A DNA stretch of 43,178 bases. It comes from an uncultured Rhodospirillaceae bacterium (lineage in GTDB: Bacteria > Pseudomonadota > Alphaproteobacteria > Rhodospirillales > Magnetospirillaceae). Under the pieces are notes generated by a model. The model did not search any database. It saw only the letters and a list, made by a program, of their open reading frames with translations, and was not told the DNA's origin. Numbering within the stretch: position 1 is the stretch's first letter; the number at the start of each line of letters is the position of its first letter. The translations under genes were made by a program, and so were the position numbers. Shown piece after piece: positions 1 to 10,047 of this stretch. Location: NCBI GenBank assembly GCA_937887565.1, contig CALABS010000073.1:1-43178 (forward strand), given 5' to 3'.

Positions 1-355
1 GGTCGGGGTCGCTGAACACCGTCGAGGCGTCCAGCGTGAAGGCCGCGTCCTCGGCGGTGCTGACATCGGCCAGGTCGGACTCCACCACCGGGCCGTCATT
101 GGTGTTGGTGACCGTCACCGTGAACGGATCGGCCGCCACCGACAGCTCGCCGTCGCTGGCCGTCACCACGACGGACAGCTCGCCGACATCGCCGTTCTCG
201 GGGGTGCCCGACAGCACGCCGGTCTCGGGGTCGATGCTCAGCCAGGCCGGCAGCGGATCGCCATTGGCCAGGGTCGCCGAATAGGTCAGCACGTCGCCCA
301 GGTCGGGGTCGCTGAACACCGTCGAGGCGTCCAGCGTGAAGGCCGCGTCCTCGGC
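1..355 (-). repeat. Near-identical coding repeat inside the adhesin (period 300 bp)
   Basis: Bases 1-55 and 301-355 are identical over 55 bases, exactly 300 bases apart. This corresponds to a 100-residue protein repeat containing AEDAAFTLDASTVFSDPD. Identity at silent positions means recent duplication or gene conversion. More copies probably lie beyond the left edge. Confidence 0.85.
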
Positions 356-2365
356 CACATCGGCGCTGGCGATGCCGGCGGTCACCACCGGGCCGTCGTT
401 GGTGCCGGTGATGGTGACGTCGACGGTGCTCGGGTCGCTGTAGGCGGTGCCGTCGTAGGCGACCACCTGGAAGCTGTCGCTGGCGGTGACGCCGGCGCCC
501 AGCGCCTCGGCGTTGTCGCCCGACGGCGTGAAGGTGTATTCGCCGGTCTCGGGATCGATGGTCACCGTGCCGTAGTCGGTGGTGATGTGGTCGGTCGGCT
601 GGTTGTTCTCGTCCAGCAGGGCGTAGGTGAGCGTCTCGGGGGCGCCGTAGCCATCGTCCACGTCGGTGGCGGTGGCGGTGCCGGAGGCGGAGGAGCCCTC
701 GGTCACGTCGAGGCCGCCGCTGACCTCGACCACCGGCGCGTCGTTGGTGCCGGTGATGGTGACGTTGATGGTGCCGGGCTCACTGACATGCTCGCCGTCG
801 GTGGCGACCACCTGGAACTGCTCGGTGAGGCTTTCGCCGTCATCCAGCACGGCGGCGTCGGTGCTGGTGGTGAACTGGAACTCGCCGGTGGCCTGGTCGA
901 TGGTGATGGTGCCGTAGGGCGTCTCGACGCTGGGCACGATCTCGCCGGTGACGGGGTCGATCAGGCCATAGGTCAGGGTGTCGCCGTCGGGGTCCACCGC
1001 GTCCACGTCGCCGGAGACGCTGCCGTCCTGGCCCACGGTCACCGTGATCGGGGCGCCGTCGCCGCCCAGTTCGGGAGCTTCGTCGCCTTCCTCGGCCGCG
1101 GTGACGTTGATGGTGAAATTGGTGGTGGCGGTGTCGAAGCTGCCGTCGGCGTTCTCGTCGCGCGAGGTGGCGGCGACGCCCACGTCGAACGTTCCGTCGA
1201 ACTCGGCCGGCGGCAGCACGGTGACGCCGTCGAGGGTGACGATGTTGGTGTCGGGATCGACGGTGGCGATGGCACGCAGCTGGTCGCCGCCAAGGGTGAC
1301 GCTGCCGTCGTCGTTGGGGGCCACGGCGACGCCGTCAACCATGATCACCGCGCCGTCGGGCAGGGTGAAGGTGACGCTGTCCAGGGTCTCGAGCTGGGCG
1401 AGGTCGAATTTGAGGTCGAGCGGGATCTGATGGTCCTCAAGGCCGGCCGCCGCCGCCTCGCTGATCACCACCGGCGCGTCGGCCACGGCCTCGATGTTGA
1501 TATTGAAGGTCTTGGAGGCGACGTTGCCGTCCTCGTCGCGGACGGTGACGGTGAAGCTGTCGGAGCCGTGCCAGTCGGCCTCGGGAGTGAAGCGATACGA
1601 GCCGTTGCCGAGCGGCTCGATGATTCCGTGGGCGGGCTGGCTGAGGTCGTAGGTCAGCGTGTCGCCGTCAATGTCGTTGACCTGGAAGGTCATCACGATG
1701 CCGTCGGGGAACTGGTCCTCGTCGATCGGCTCGGGGAAGTCGGTGAACAGGCGCGGATCGAAGGCATCGGTGAACGGATCGTCCATGATGATGCCGGCGA
1801 ATTCGGGCGCCGTCTGCTCCAGCGTCTCCTCGTCGGCCAGGGCTTCCTGGACCTCGGCCACCTGCTCGACCGGCACCTCCTCGGCGGCCGGGGCCGGCGG
1901 GGTCTCGATGTCCTGGGAGTCGGTGACCAGCGGATCTCCGAACACCACGTTGGTGGTGGAAAGATCGTCCTGGCGGGAGACCCGCGCCTCGGCGTCGACG
2001 GCCGGCGGCACGTAGGTGTTGTCCTCGGTCTCCGGCACCTCGAGGGCGGCGACCTCGGCCACGTTCTCGATGTCGCCGACCTGGCCGATGGCAATCTCGT
2101 CGGTGGCGATCTCGCCGGTGGTGATGATGGCGCCGTCCTTGACCTCGGGGGCCGAATCGGAGCCCTGGTGGACGGTGGCGAGCGATCCCAGCTTGGATTC
2201 GTCGATCTCGACCGGCCGGCTGAGGTTCAGCCGCGCCGCGCCCATGTCGGTGTCGCCGACATTGGTCAGCACCGTCAGGTCGTCGAGGGCCTGTTGCGCT
2301 TCCTTGGCGCTGCCGCTGGTCTGGTTTTCGTTCTCGGTCGGCAGGTCGTCGCGGTCGTCAGCCAT
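1..2365 (-). CDS. Giant VCBS/cadherin-like repeat protein, N-terminal part (truncated by window edge)
   Basis: The reading frame is open from the ATG at 2363-2365 to the window start, giving about 788 residues, so the C-terminus is missing. The first 200 residues are acidic, low in complexity and carry no signal peptide. From about residue 225 the chain becomes a series of roughly 100-residue Ig/cadherin-like units with motifs such as DIDGDTLTY, TGEYTFTPSGDN, VTITGTNDAPVV and AEDAAFTLDA, typical of VCBS and dystroglycan-type cadherin domains. Such proteins are usually calcium-binding surface adhesins exported by type I secretion through a C-terminal signal, which cannot be seen here. The start is supported by GGAGAG about 5 bases upstream of the ATG. 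Function is inferred from family only; no secretion genes are in view. The long plus-strand frame opposite it is a shadow. Confidence 0.85.
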   Translation of the reverse strand, partial: MADDRDDLPTENENQTSGSAKEAQQALDDLTVLTNVGDTDMGAARLNLSRPVEIDESKLGSLATVHQGSDSAPEVKDGAIITTGEIATDEIAIGQVGDIENVAEVAALEVPETEDNTYVPPAVDAEARVSRQDDLSTTNVVFGDPLVTDSQDIETPPAPAAEEVPVEQVAEVQEALADEETLEQTAPEFAGIIMDDPFTDAFDPRLFTDFPEPIDEDQFPDGIVMTFQVNDIDGDTLTYDLSQPAHGIIEPLGNGSYRFTPEADWHGSDSFTVTVRDEDGNVASKTFNINIEAVADAPVVISEAAAAGLEDHQIPLDLKFDLAQLETLDSVTFTLPDGAVIMVDGVAVAPNDDGSVTLGGDQLRAIATVDPDTNIVTLDGVTVLPPAEFDGTFDVGVAATSRDENADGSFDTATTNFTINVTAAEEGDEAPELGGDGAPITVTVGQDGSVSGDVDAVDPDGDTLTYGLIDPVTGEIVPSVETPYGTITIDQATGEFQFTTSTDAAVLDDGESLTEQFQVVATDGEHVSEPGTINVTITGTNDAPVVEVSGGLDVTEGSSASGTATATDVDDGYGAPETLTYALLDENNQPTDHITTDYGTVTIDPETGEYTFTPSGDNAEALGAGVTASDSFQVVAYDGTAYSDPSTVDVTITGTNDGPVVTAGIASADVAEDAAFTLDASTVFSDPDLGDVLTYSATLANGDPLPAWLSIDPETGVLSGTPENGDVGELSVVVTASDGELSVAADPFTVTVTNTNDGPVVESDLADVSTAEDAAFTLDASTVFSDPD

Positions 2366-2380
2366 GGGATCTCTCCAGCC

Positions 2381-2413
2381 AAAAAAAATCCCGGCCGCAA
2401 TGCGGTCCGGGAT
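2381..2413 (-). terminator. Rho-independent terminator of uvrB, inside the adhesin leader
   Basis: On the minus strand an imperfect hairpin (arms ATCCCGGACCGC and GCGGCCGGGAT, loop ATT, one bulged base) is followed by eight T residues (plus-strand A run 2381-2388). It lies about 75 bases after the uvrB stop. It ends only 15 bases before the start codon of the adhesin gene, so an adhesin transcript starting upstream of it would have to pass through it. Confidence 0.75.
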
Positions 2414-2487
2414 CATCAGGAGTATATTGACTCACTTTCGCGGCAATTGCCAGGAAATTCTGAGCTTTCGGGGAAGGCGCGCCGCCG

Positions 2488-4599
<2,112 letters not shown>

Positions 4600-4605
4600 G
4601 ACGGC

Positions 4606-4634
4606 ATTATATGCGTGCGGGGAAGGCCCGACAC
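4606..4634 (-). promoter_or_regulatory. Putative uvrB promoter (perfect -10, poor -35)
   Basis: On the minus strand TATAAT lies at 4611-4606. A weak -35, GTGTCG, lies 17 bases upstream at 4634-4629. Transcription would begin at about the A of the uvrB ATG at 4599. The -10 is perfect in a GC-rich setting; the -35 matches only half the consensus. Confidence 0.5.
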
Positions 4635-4727
4635 CAGCCCCTTTGGCCGTCAATCGCCCATTGGCCCATCCCGCCCCCGCCATTGGCGGGATTGATGGAT
4701 CGCGCACGGGCGGCCACTGTCGGGAGC

Positions 4728-5789
4728 ATGAATGCCGCACCGCAGCAAGGCGCCATGCCCCATCCCGAGCCGACCGTGCTCAAGACCGTCACCCTGGCGT
4801 TGCAGGGCGGCGGCACCCATGGCGCCTTCACCTGGGGGGTGCTGGACCGGTTGCTGGAGGACGAACGCCTGGCCATCGAGGGCATCAGCGCCACCTCGGC
4901 GGGCGCGGTCAACGGCGCCCTGGCGGTCAGCGGCCTGGCCGCCGGCGGCCGCGACGAGGCGCGGGCCCGGCTGGCGCGGTTCTGGGGCCGGATGGCCGAG
5001 TGGTCACGCCTCGGCCCCCTTCTCCCCACGCCATTGGATCGCCTGGCCGGCGGCTGGGGCCTGTCGTGGTCGCCCCTGTACCAGTGGGGCGAGGCGCTGA
5101 CGCGGCTGTTGGCGCCGGCCCAGGTCAATCCGCTGGGCTTCAACCCGCTGCGGCCCATGCTGGAGGGATTGATCGACTTCGACGCCATCCGCGCCGCCGC
5201 CGGGACCAAGCTGTTCGTGTCGGCCACCAACGTGCGCTCGGGGCGGCTGCGCATCTTCGGCCCCGACGAGGCGACCGAGGAGGTGCTGCTGGCCTCGGCC
5301 TGCCTGCCGCACCTGTTCCCGGCGGTGGAGATCGACGGCGAGCACTATTGGGATGGCGGCTATGTCGCCAACCCGGCCATCTATCCGCTGATGCGCCACT
5401 GCCTGTCGGGCGAAGTGGTCATCGTGCAGGTCAACCCCATCGGGGCCCGCACGGTGCCGACCACCGCCGATTCCATCCTGCACCGGGTCAACGAGATCAG
5501 CTTCAACGCCTCGGTGATGCGCGAAATGCACGCCCTGGCCTTCATCACCGGCCTCTATGACCGGGGCTGGATCGACCGGCTGGCGGGGATCCGGAAGACC
5601 CACATCCACCTGATCCACCACGAGGAGCTGATGACCGGGCTGCACGCCAGCTCGAAATTCAACGCCGAGCCGGCGTTCCTGGAGATGCTGTACCTGTCGG
5701 GACGCGACCGCGCCGAGGCATGGCTGGCCGAGCACTACGAGGCGATCGGCCAGCGCAGCACCATCGACGTCAGCGAGGTGTATCTTTAG
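4728..5789 (+). CDS. Patatin-like phospholipase family protein
   Basis: A predicted serine acyl hydrolase acting on phospholipids or related lipids. The 353-residue product has the glycine-rich oxyanion loop LALQGGGTHGAF near residues 23-34, a nucleophile elbow SATSAGAVNG with Ser57, and the catalytic Asp209 in the DGG motif (WDGGYVANP), which together form the Ser-Asp dyad of the family. The elbow has Ala in place of the first Gly of the usual G-x-S-x-G. No signal peptide is seen, so a cytosolic or membrane-face location is likely. The start at 4728 follows GGGAG very closely; ATGs at 4695 and 4755 are alternatives. The stop codon overlaps that of the convergent lipoprotein gene at 5786-5789. 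The native substrate cannot be told from sequence. Confidence 0.88.
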   Translation: MNAAPQQGAMPHPEPTVLKTVTLALQGGGTHGAFTWGVLDRLLEDERLAIEGISATSAGAVNGALAVSGLAAGGRDEARARLARFWGRMAEWSRLGPLLPTPLDRLAGGWGLSWSPLYQWGEALTRLLAPAQVNPLGFNPLRPMLEGLIDFDAIRAAAGTKLFVSATNVRSGRLRIFGPDEATEEVLLASACLPHLFPAVEIDGEHYWDGGYVANPAIYPLMRHCLSGEVVIVQVNPIGARTVPTTADSILHRVNEISFNASVMREMHALAFITGLYDRGWIDRLAGIRKTHIHLIHHEELMTGLHASSKFNAEPAFLEMLYLSGRDRAEAWLAEHYEAIGQRSTIDVSEVYL

Positions 5790-6409
5790 GACGTGGGCAC
5801 GCCCCCGGCCATTGGCAGCCCGCGCTGGGCCTCAATGAGGGCCTGGATGAAGTACTGGTCGGCCATCATGTCGGCGACGGCCTTGGCCAGGGCGCCCTCG
5901 ACCGCCTGCTTGGCATTGTCGCCACCGAAATACATCACGTCTTGCACGACGTTCTCGCCCACATAGACTTTCGAATAAAAGACCCGGCCACCGGCATTGA
6001 TGACCTGCGCATTCAACATGACCTCACCGAGCGCCTGTCCAACCCAGAAGCCGATCTTGAAGTCGTTGTAGAATTTATTGACATCCACCAGAACGAACAC
6101 ACTCCCCGACGTCAGCGAAAAACCACGCGCCTTCAGCTCGCTGTTGATGGCCTGAGCAACGAGTTCAGGCACTTTCTGCTTTGAGGTGATTGCGGCCATT
6201 TCCATGCCATAACCGTTCTTCTTGACACTGATCCGGTCCTGGTTGGAGGAACGCGCCTCATTGACCGTGACCTGCACCTTCACGGCCTCGGCCCCACCGA
6301 TGGCGGCCACGTTCGGCTGGGGTTTGTAGGCAAGGTCCACCTCGTCAACGACCAACGCGCAGGCATTCAGCGACAGCATGGCGGCAACGGCGATCAACAC
6401 GCGCTTCAT
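5786..6409 (-). CDS. YajG-like lipoprotein of unknown function
   Basis: A 207-residue protein beginning with a lipoprotein signal (MKRVLIAVAAMLSLNAC): a basic N-terminus, a hydrophobic core and a lipobox LNAC at the +1 cysteine. After lipidation it should sit on the periplasmic side of a membrane. The mature part carries VKVQVTVNEARSSNQDRIS, VAQAINSELKARGF and a central hydrophobic stretch, resembling the YajG family of uncharacterised lipoproteins. The start at 6409 is chosen because AGGGGGAAGAG directly precedes the ATG and the signal peptide begins there; the frame runs further upstream without similarity. It is divergent from the TPR-like secreted protein at 6513 across 103 bases, which suggests shared control. 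Molecular function is unknown. Confidence 0.75.
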   Translation of the reverse strand: MKRVLIAVAAMLSLNACALVVDEVDLAYKPQPNVAAIGGAEAVKVQVTVNEARSSNQDRISVKKNGYGMEMAAITSKQKVPELVAQAINSELKARGFSLTSGSVFVLVDVNKFYNDFKIGFWVGQALGEVMLNAQVINAGGRVFYSKVYVGENVVQDVMYFGGDNAKQAVEGALAKAVADMMADQYFIQALIEAQRGLPMAGGVPTS

Positions 6410-6512
6410 CTCTTCCCCCTTCGATGGGCAATGACGCCTCCGTACATAGCAAGCGGGCCCGACACCCGCAATCAACAGTTTACATCGCGGCCGAATCGGC
6501 AAGAATGCGGAT

Positions 6513-8009
6513 ATGGTCCTGCATGCTGCCCGCCCTCTCCGCGCTCTCGTCTCCGTCGCGCTCCTGTGGAGCTCGGTGGCCGCCCCCGTCCTCGCCGCCG
6601 AGAACAAGCCCGAACCGCCGAAGCCATCGCCCGAATGCATGGCCGACATCCCGCCGGAGCTCGGGCCGCTCTGGGAGCGCATCTGCACCATCGAGAACCG
6701 CAACCTGGTGCTGGGCCACATGCATGGCGGCCTGGCTGCCCTGGCGACCGGCCACATGGATCTGGCCGAGAGATCCCTAGACACCGCGCTGGCGGGCATC
6801 GAGGCGGTCTATGCCGACAACGAGGCGGCCGAAAAGGCGCGTTCGGTCTGGCATTCCGAGACCGTCAAGGATTTCAAGGGCGAGCCTTACGAGCGGGCCA
6901 TGGCCTATTACTACCGGGGCCTCGCCTATCTGGCCCGAGGCGACTGGGACAACGCCCAGGCCGCCTTCCAGGGCGGCGTTCTCCAGGACACCTTCGCCGA
7001 GATGGAGCGCCACCGCGCCGATCTGGCGTCCTTGGTATGGCTGGAAGGCTGGGCCAACAGTTGCCGCGGCAACTCGTCGCGGGCCGACGACCTGTTCGCC
7101 GAGGCCCGGTCGCTCAATCCCAAGCTGACCGTGCCCGGCAAGAACGAGACCGTGCTGGTGGTGGCCGAATCGGGGCAGGGGCCCCGCAAGTTCCGGGCCG
7201 GCAACCACGGCGAAATCCTGGGCATCCGCGAGGGCCTGGTCGGAAACTACGCGCTGGCCGCCCGCCTGGGAAGCACGACGGTGCCGCTCGCCCGCGCCGA
7301 GGACCTGTTCTTCCAGGCCACCACCCGGGGGGGCCGCGCCGCCGACAAGATACTTGCCGACAAGGCCGCGACCAAGGACGGCACCGAGGCGTTGGGGGCC
7401 GCCATGATCGTCGGCGGCCTGGGCACCGCCGGCTACGCCACCGCCAACAACAACAACAACAACAACGGCCGGAACAACAACAGCGCCGCCGCCGCCGGGC
7501 TGACGATGGCCCTGATCGGCCTGCTGGTCTACGCCGCCTCCCAGAACATGGACGCCAGCGCGGATGCCCGCACCTGGGTCAACCTGCCCCACTCCATCCA
7601 TCTGGCGACGCTGCCGGCCGAGGGGTTTGATGCCGCCGCCCTGACCCTGGTCGACCCGGCCGGCCGCGACGTGCTGCCTCCCGGCGCCCGGCCGCTGGTC
7701 GCCTCGCCCGGGGTCTGCACCCTGGTCTGGATCGGCGCCCACAACGTGGTGCCGTCCCTGGCGGTGGAAGCGGCCACCGACGGCAGTTCCGGCAACTGCC
7801 GCACCTCGGCGGGCAACCTGGTGACCATGCCGCCCGCCACCTGCAGGCGCATCGGCGGACAGCCGCTGGGAGGCGACGGGGCGGTCGGCATGAAGATGGA
7901 CGCGGCCACCGCCGCCACCCGCTTCAGCACCATTTGCCTGACCTCGGCCGGCTCGGTGGCCGAATTGGACGCCGCCACCTGCCAACGGATCGGCGGCAGC
8001 CCGCGATAA
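6513..8009 (+). CDS. Secreted COG3014-like protein with TPR-like region, Asn tract and duplicated Cys motif
   Basis: The 498-residue product starts with a signal peptide (cleavage near VLAAENK). Residues about 70-215 resemble helical TPR repeats (GHMHGGLAALATGHMDLAE, YYYRGLAYLARGDWDNAQAAF) in the style of COG3014 proteins. A short run of seven Asn then three Asn (from residue 312) precedes a single hydrophobic segment (LTMALIGLLVYAAS), which may be a membrane anchor. The C-terminus has two copies of a motif of the form C-x-TSAG-x(7,8)-ATC-x-RIGG, the second at the very end. It ends two bases before the convergent proC stop. The start has a poor ribosome-binding site but gives a good signal peptide. 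COG3014-type proteins are linked to envelope lipoprotein clusters; no biochemical role can be claimed. Confidence 0.75.
   Translation: MVLHAARPLRALVSVALLWSSVAAPVLAAENKPEPPKPSPECMADIPPELGPLWERICTIENRNLVLGHMHGGLAALATGHMDLAERSLDTALAGIEAVYADNEAAEKARSVWHSETVKDFKGEPYERAMAYYYRGLAYLARGDWDNAQAAFQGGVLQDTFAEMERHRADLASLVWLEGWANSCRGNSSRADDLFAEARSLNPKLTVPGKNETVLVVAESGQGPRKFRAGNHGEILGIREGLVGNYALAARLGSTTVPLARAEDLFFQATTRGGRAADKILADKAATKDGTEALGAAMIVGGLGTAGYATANNNNNNNGRNNNSAAAAGLTMALIGLLVYAASQNMDASADARTWVNLPHSIHLATLPAEGFDAAALTLVDPAGRDVLPPGARPLVASPGVCTLVWIGAHNVVPSLAVEAATDGSSGNCRTSAGNLVTMPPATCRRIGGQPLGGDGAVGMKMDAATAATRFSTICLTSAGSVAELDAATCQRIGGSPR
7446..7466 (+). repeat. AAC trinucleotide microsatellite in coding sequence
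   Basis: Seven tandem AAC codons encode seven Asn residues, followed after GGCCGG by three more. It is a slippage-prone tract, but because the unit is 3 bases, length changes stay in frame. Confidence 0.95.
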
Positions 8010-8011
8010 CG

Positions 8012-8806
8012 TTACCCCGCCAATTCCTTACCGCGCCGGGTCGCCGCCGCAATGCCCTCGGCCAGCAGCTCGGCCATGCCCTTGCCCTCGGCCATCAGCA
8101 CCGCCAGGGCGGCGGCGGTGGTGCCGCCGGGGCTGGTGACGTTCGTCCGCAACTGCCCGGCGGTCTCGGGGCTTTGGCGTAGCAGTTCGCCGGCGCCGAC
8201 CACGGTGGCGCGGGCGAGGCGGGCCGACAGCTCGGCCGGCAGCCCCGCCTTCTCGCCGGCGGCGGCCATCGCCTCCGCCAGCAGGAACACATAGGCCGGA
8301 CCCGAGCCGGACACGGCGGTCACCGCGTCCATCAGCGCCTCGTCGTCGATCCACGCCACCTCGCCCACCGCCTCCAGCAGCACCTGGCAGGCCATGCGGC
8401 GGGCCACGTCCACCTTGCCGTTGGCCACGCAGACGGTGATGCCCCGGCGCACGGCGGCAGGGGTGTTGGGCATGGCGCGGACGATGGCCCGGCCATCGCC
8501 CACGATCCCTTGGAAAAAGGCCAGCGGCTTGCCGGCGGCGATGGACAGGAACACCGCATCGGCGTGGCGGGCATAGGGCGGCAGCACCTCGGCCATCACC
8601 TGCGGCTTGGTGGCCAGCACCACCACGTCGGGGCGGAAGTCGCGGGGAACCAGATCGTGCGCGGTCACCACCCGGACGCCCCGGGGCACGGCGGCGCCCG
8701 AAGGCTCGACCACCACGATGCCGGCCGGGTCCAGGCCCTGCTCCAGCCAGCCGGCCAGGAGCGCCCCGCCCATCTTGCCGCAGCCCACCAACAGAACGCG
8801 CGTCAT
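8012..8806 (-). CDS. proC: Pyrroline-5-carboxylate reductase
   Basis: Catalyses the last step of proline synthesis, the NAD(P)H-dependent reduction of 1-pyrroline-5-carboxylate in the cytosol. The 264-residue product has an N-terminal Rossmann motif VGCGKMGGALLAGWL (residues 6-20), the RAMPNTPAAV segment and the C-terminal dimer-domain signature VSGSGPAYVFLLAEAM followed by NVTSPGGTTAAAL. The ATG at 8806 is chosen because the glycine-rich loop follows at once and GGGGAG precedes it; the frame continues upstream into a repeat element. It is the last gene of a run ubiK-like, ybjN-like, proC on this strand, although a terminator lies between ybjN-like and proC. Confidence 0.96.
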   Translation of the reverse strand: MTRVLLVGCGKMGGALLAGWLEQGLDPAGIVVVEPSGAAVPRGVRVVTAHDLVPRDFRPDVVVLATKPQVMAEVLPPYARHADAVFLSIAAGKPLAFFQGIVGDGRAIVRAMPNTPAAVRRGITVCVANGKVDVARRMACQVLLEAVGEVAWIDDEALMDAVTAVSGSGPAYVFLLAEAMAAAGEKAGLPAELSARLARATVVGAGELLRQSPETAGQLRTNVTSPGGTTAAALAVLMAEGKGMAELLAEGIAAATRRGKELAG

Positions 8807-8838
8807 GCCCGGCTCCCCTATCTTCGTTTTCCCACGGA

Positions 8839-8869
8839 CGTCATGCCCGGACTTGATCCGGGCAACCAC
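8839..8869. repeat. REP-like palindromic element, single unit
   Basis: CGTCATGCCCGGACTTGA and the following TCCGGGCAACCAC form a short hairpin with GCCCGGA/TCCGGGC arms. It matches each half of the element at 27168-27227, showing a dispersed family. It lies in the gap between the YbjN-like gene and proC. A degenerate second half (GGATGGCGATGACG) may follow at 8869-8882. Confidence 0.7.
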
Positions 8870-8923
8870 GGATGGCGATGACGATCGAGGGGTTCTTCGG
8901 CGCCGCCGCGACCGGCCGACAAC

Positions 8924-8951
8924 AAAAAAGCAGCGGCCCCCGAAGGGGCCG
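8924..8951 (-). terminator. Rho-independent terminator after the ybjN-like gene
   Basis: On the minus strand a perfect 7-bp stem CGGCCCC/GGGGCCG with a TTCG tetraloop is followed by CTGC and six T residues. It starts just after the YbjN-like stop codon at 8960 and separates it from proC. Confidence 0.85.
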
Positions 8952-8959
8952 TTCGAGTC

Positions 8960-9463
8960 CTAGGCCTCGCCGACCGTGTCGAGCAGGCTGGCGGCCACCG
9001 CTTCCTTGGCGTTCTTGCCGCCCCAGATCACGAACTGGAAGGCGGGATAGAAGCGCTCGCACTCGCTGACCGCGATGTCCACCAGATCCTCGACCTGCTC
9101 GGGGCTGACCCCTTGGCCGCCGCGCAGCAGCGCCGTGTGGCGGAACATGGGCACGCCCTCGTCCTCCCACAGGCCGAAATGGCCCAGCCACATTTTCTCG
9201 TTGATGATCGCCAGCAGTTCGAAGATGGCGGACTTCTTGGTGTCGGGAACCTTCATGTCGAAGGCGCAGGTGAAGTGCATGGCGCCCATGTCCTCGCGCC
9301 AGGCGAAATAGAGGCTGTAGTTGCACCACTTGCCCGGCACCTCGGCGGCCAGCTCCTCGTCGGAGCGGCGGTCGAACGCCCAGTCGTTGGCGGTGACGAA
9401 CTGTTCAACGAGGTCCAGGGGGTTGGGTACGGGTTCGTCCTCGTAGACGAGGGAAATCGACAT
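8960..9463 (-). CDS. YbjN domain-containing protein
   Basis: A 167-residue soluble protein of the YbjN superfamily. The fold resembles type III secretion chaperones, and members have been linked to stress and signalling, but no enzymatic role is established. Recognisable segments are SISLVYEDEPVPNPLDLVEQ, WCNYSLYFAWREDMGAMHFT and LLAIINEKMWLGHFGLWEDE. The ATG at 9463 is chosen over one five codons upstream because GGAGGG lies about 7 bases before it. It sits between the UbiK-like gene and proC, an order often conserved in alphaproteobacteria, and is closed by the terminator at 8924-8951. Confidence 0.85.
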   Translation of the reverse strand: MSISLVYEDEPVPNPLDLVEQFVTANDWAFDRRSDEELAAEVPGKWCNYSLYFAWREDMGAMHFTCAFDMKVPDTKKSAIFELLAIINEKMWLGHFGLWEDEGVPMFRHTALLRGGQGVSPEQVEDLVDIAVSECERFYPAFQFVIWGGKNAKEAVAASLLDTVGEA

Positions 9464-9650
9464 GCCTTCGCCCTCCATGGCAGGCTATCGGTTCGGGGCC
9501 GGCATCCGTGTGACGGATGGGTGACTAAAGCTAGTGTCCGGCCTGCCCCCTTCGCACAAGGGGTAGACTAAGCATCGGCCATGGGCCATGCAAGGCCAAT
9601 TGCCGGCGCGATCCCGAATTGTTGTGGATAAAAAACCGCCCGCGTCGCCG

Positions 9651-9968
9651 TCAGGATGCCTCCGGCGGCGCCTTCGGCTTGCGGGCGCGCGGAGCCGGCT
9701 TGGGCTTGGCGGGCGCGGGCGCCTCGCCCAGCCGCGCCTCGAGGTCGGCGACGCGCTTCGTGAGGGCTTCGTTCTCGGCCCGCGCCTTGGCGGCCATGTC
9801 GCGCACGGCCTCGAACTCCTCGCGGCCGACCATGTCCATGCCCGAGGTGAAGCGCTCCATCTGCTGGCGGACCAACGCCTCCATCTCGGCCCGCAGCCCC
9901 GAGAGTGCCCCCAGCGCCCCATTGGCCATGCGGGCGAGATCGTCGAAGAAGGGATTCTGGGTCTGCAT
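9651..9968 (-). CDS. UbiK-like accessory factor (BMFP domain)
   Basis: A 105-residue protein with an N-terminal amphipathic helix (NPFFDDLARMANGALGAL), a central coiled coil (EEFEAVRDMAAKARAENEAL, KRVADLEARLG) and a Lys/Pro/Ala-rich tail. This is the layout of BMFP/UbiK proteins. UbiK acts as an accessory factor for ubiquinone synthesis and binds lipids in enterobacteria; applying that role here is inference. The start at 9968 is preceded by GGAAGA. A likely promoter lies at 10001-10029. The 187-base gap to the YbjN-like gene holds no other gene that I can support. Confidence 0.8.
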   Translation of the reverse strand: MQTQNPFFDDLARMANGALGALSGLRAEMEALVRQQMERFTSGMDMVGREEFEAVRDMAAKARAENEALTKRVADLEARLGEAPAPAKPKPAPRARKPKAPPEAS

Positions 9969-10000
9969 GTCGTGGTCTTCCGGTGAAGGGTGGTCCCATC

Positions 10001-10029
10001 ATTATGGGGTGGAAACCAGGAAATGCAAA
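10001..10029 (-). promoter_or_regulatory. Putative promoter of the ubiK-like gene
   Basis: On the minus strand TTTGCA (10029-10024) is followed after 17 bases by CATAAT (10006-10001). The -35 matches 4 of 6 and the -10 matches 5 of 6 consensus bases. Transcription would start about 25 bases before the ATG at 9968. Confidence 0.45.
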
Positions 10030-10047
10030 TATGGTGGACAGCCTGCC

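Noticed and set aside
2421..2449. Promoter for the adhesin (TATACT with an upstream TTGCCG)
   Set aside because: The spacer is only 14 bases, too short for a confident sigma-70 call; kept only as a note in the terminator finding.
4600..4740. 47-codon N-terminal extension of uvrB
   Set aside because: No similarity to UvrB, it crosses a TATAAT box, and the family start matches the ATG at 4599.
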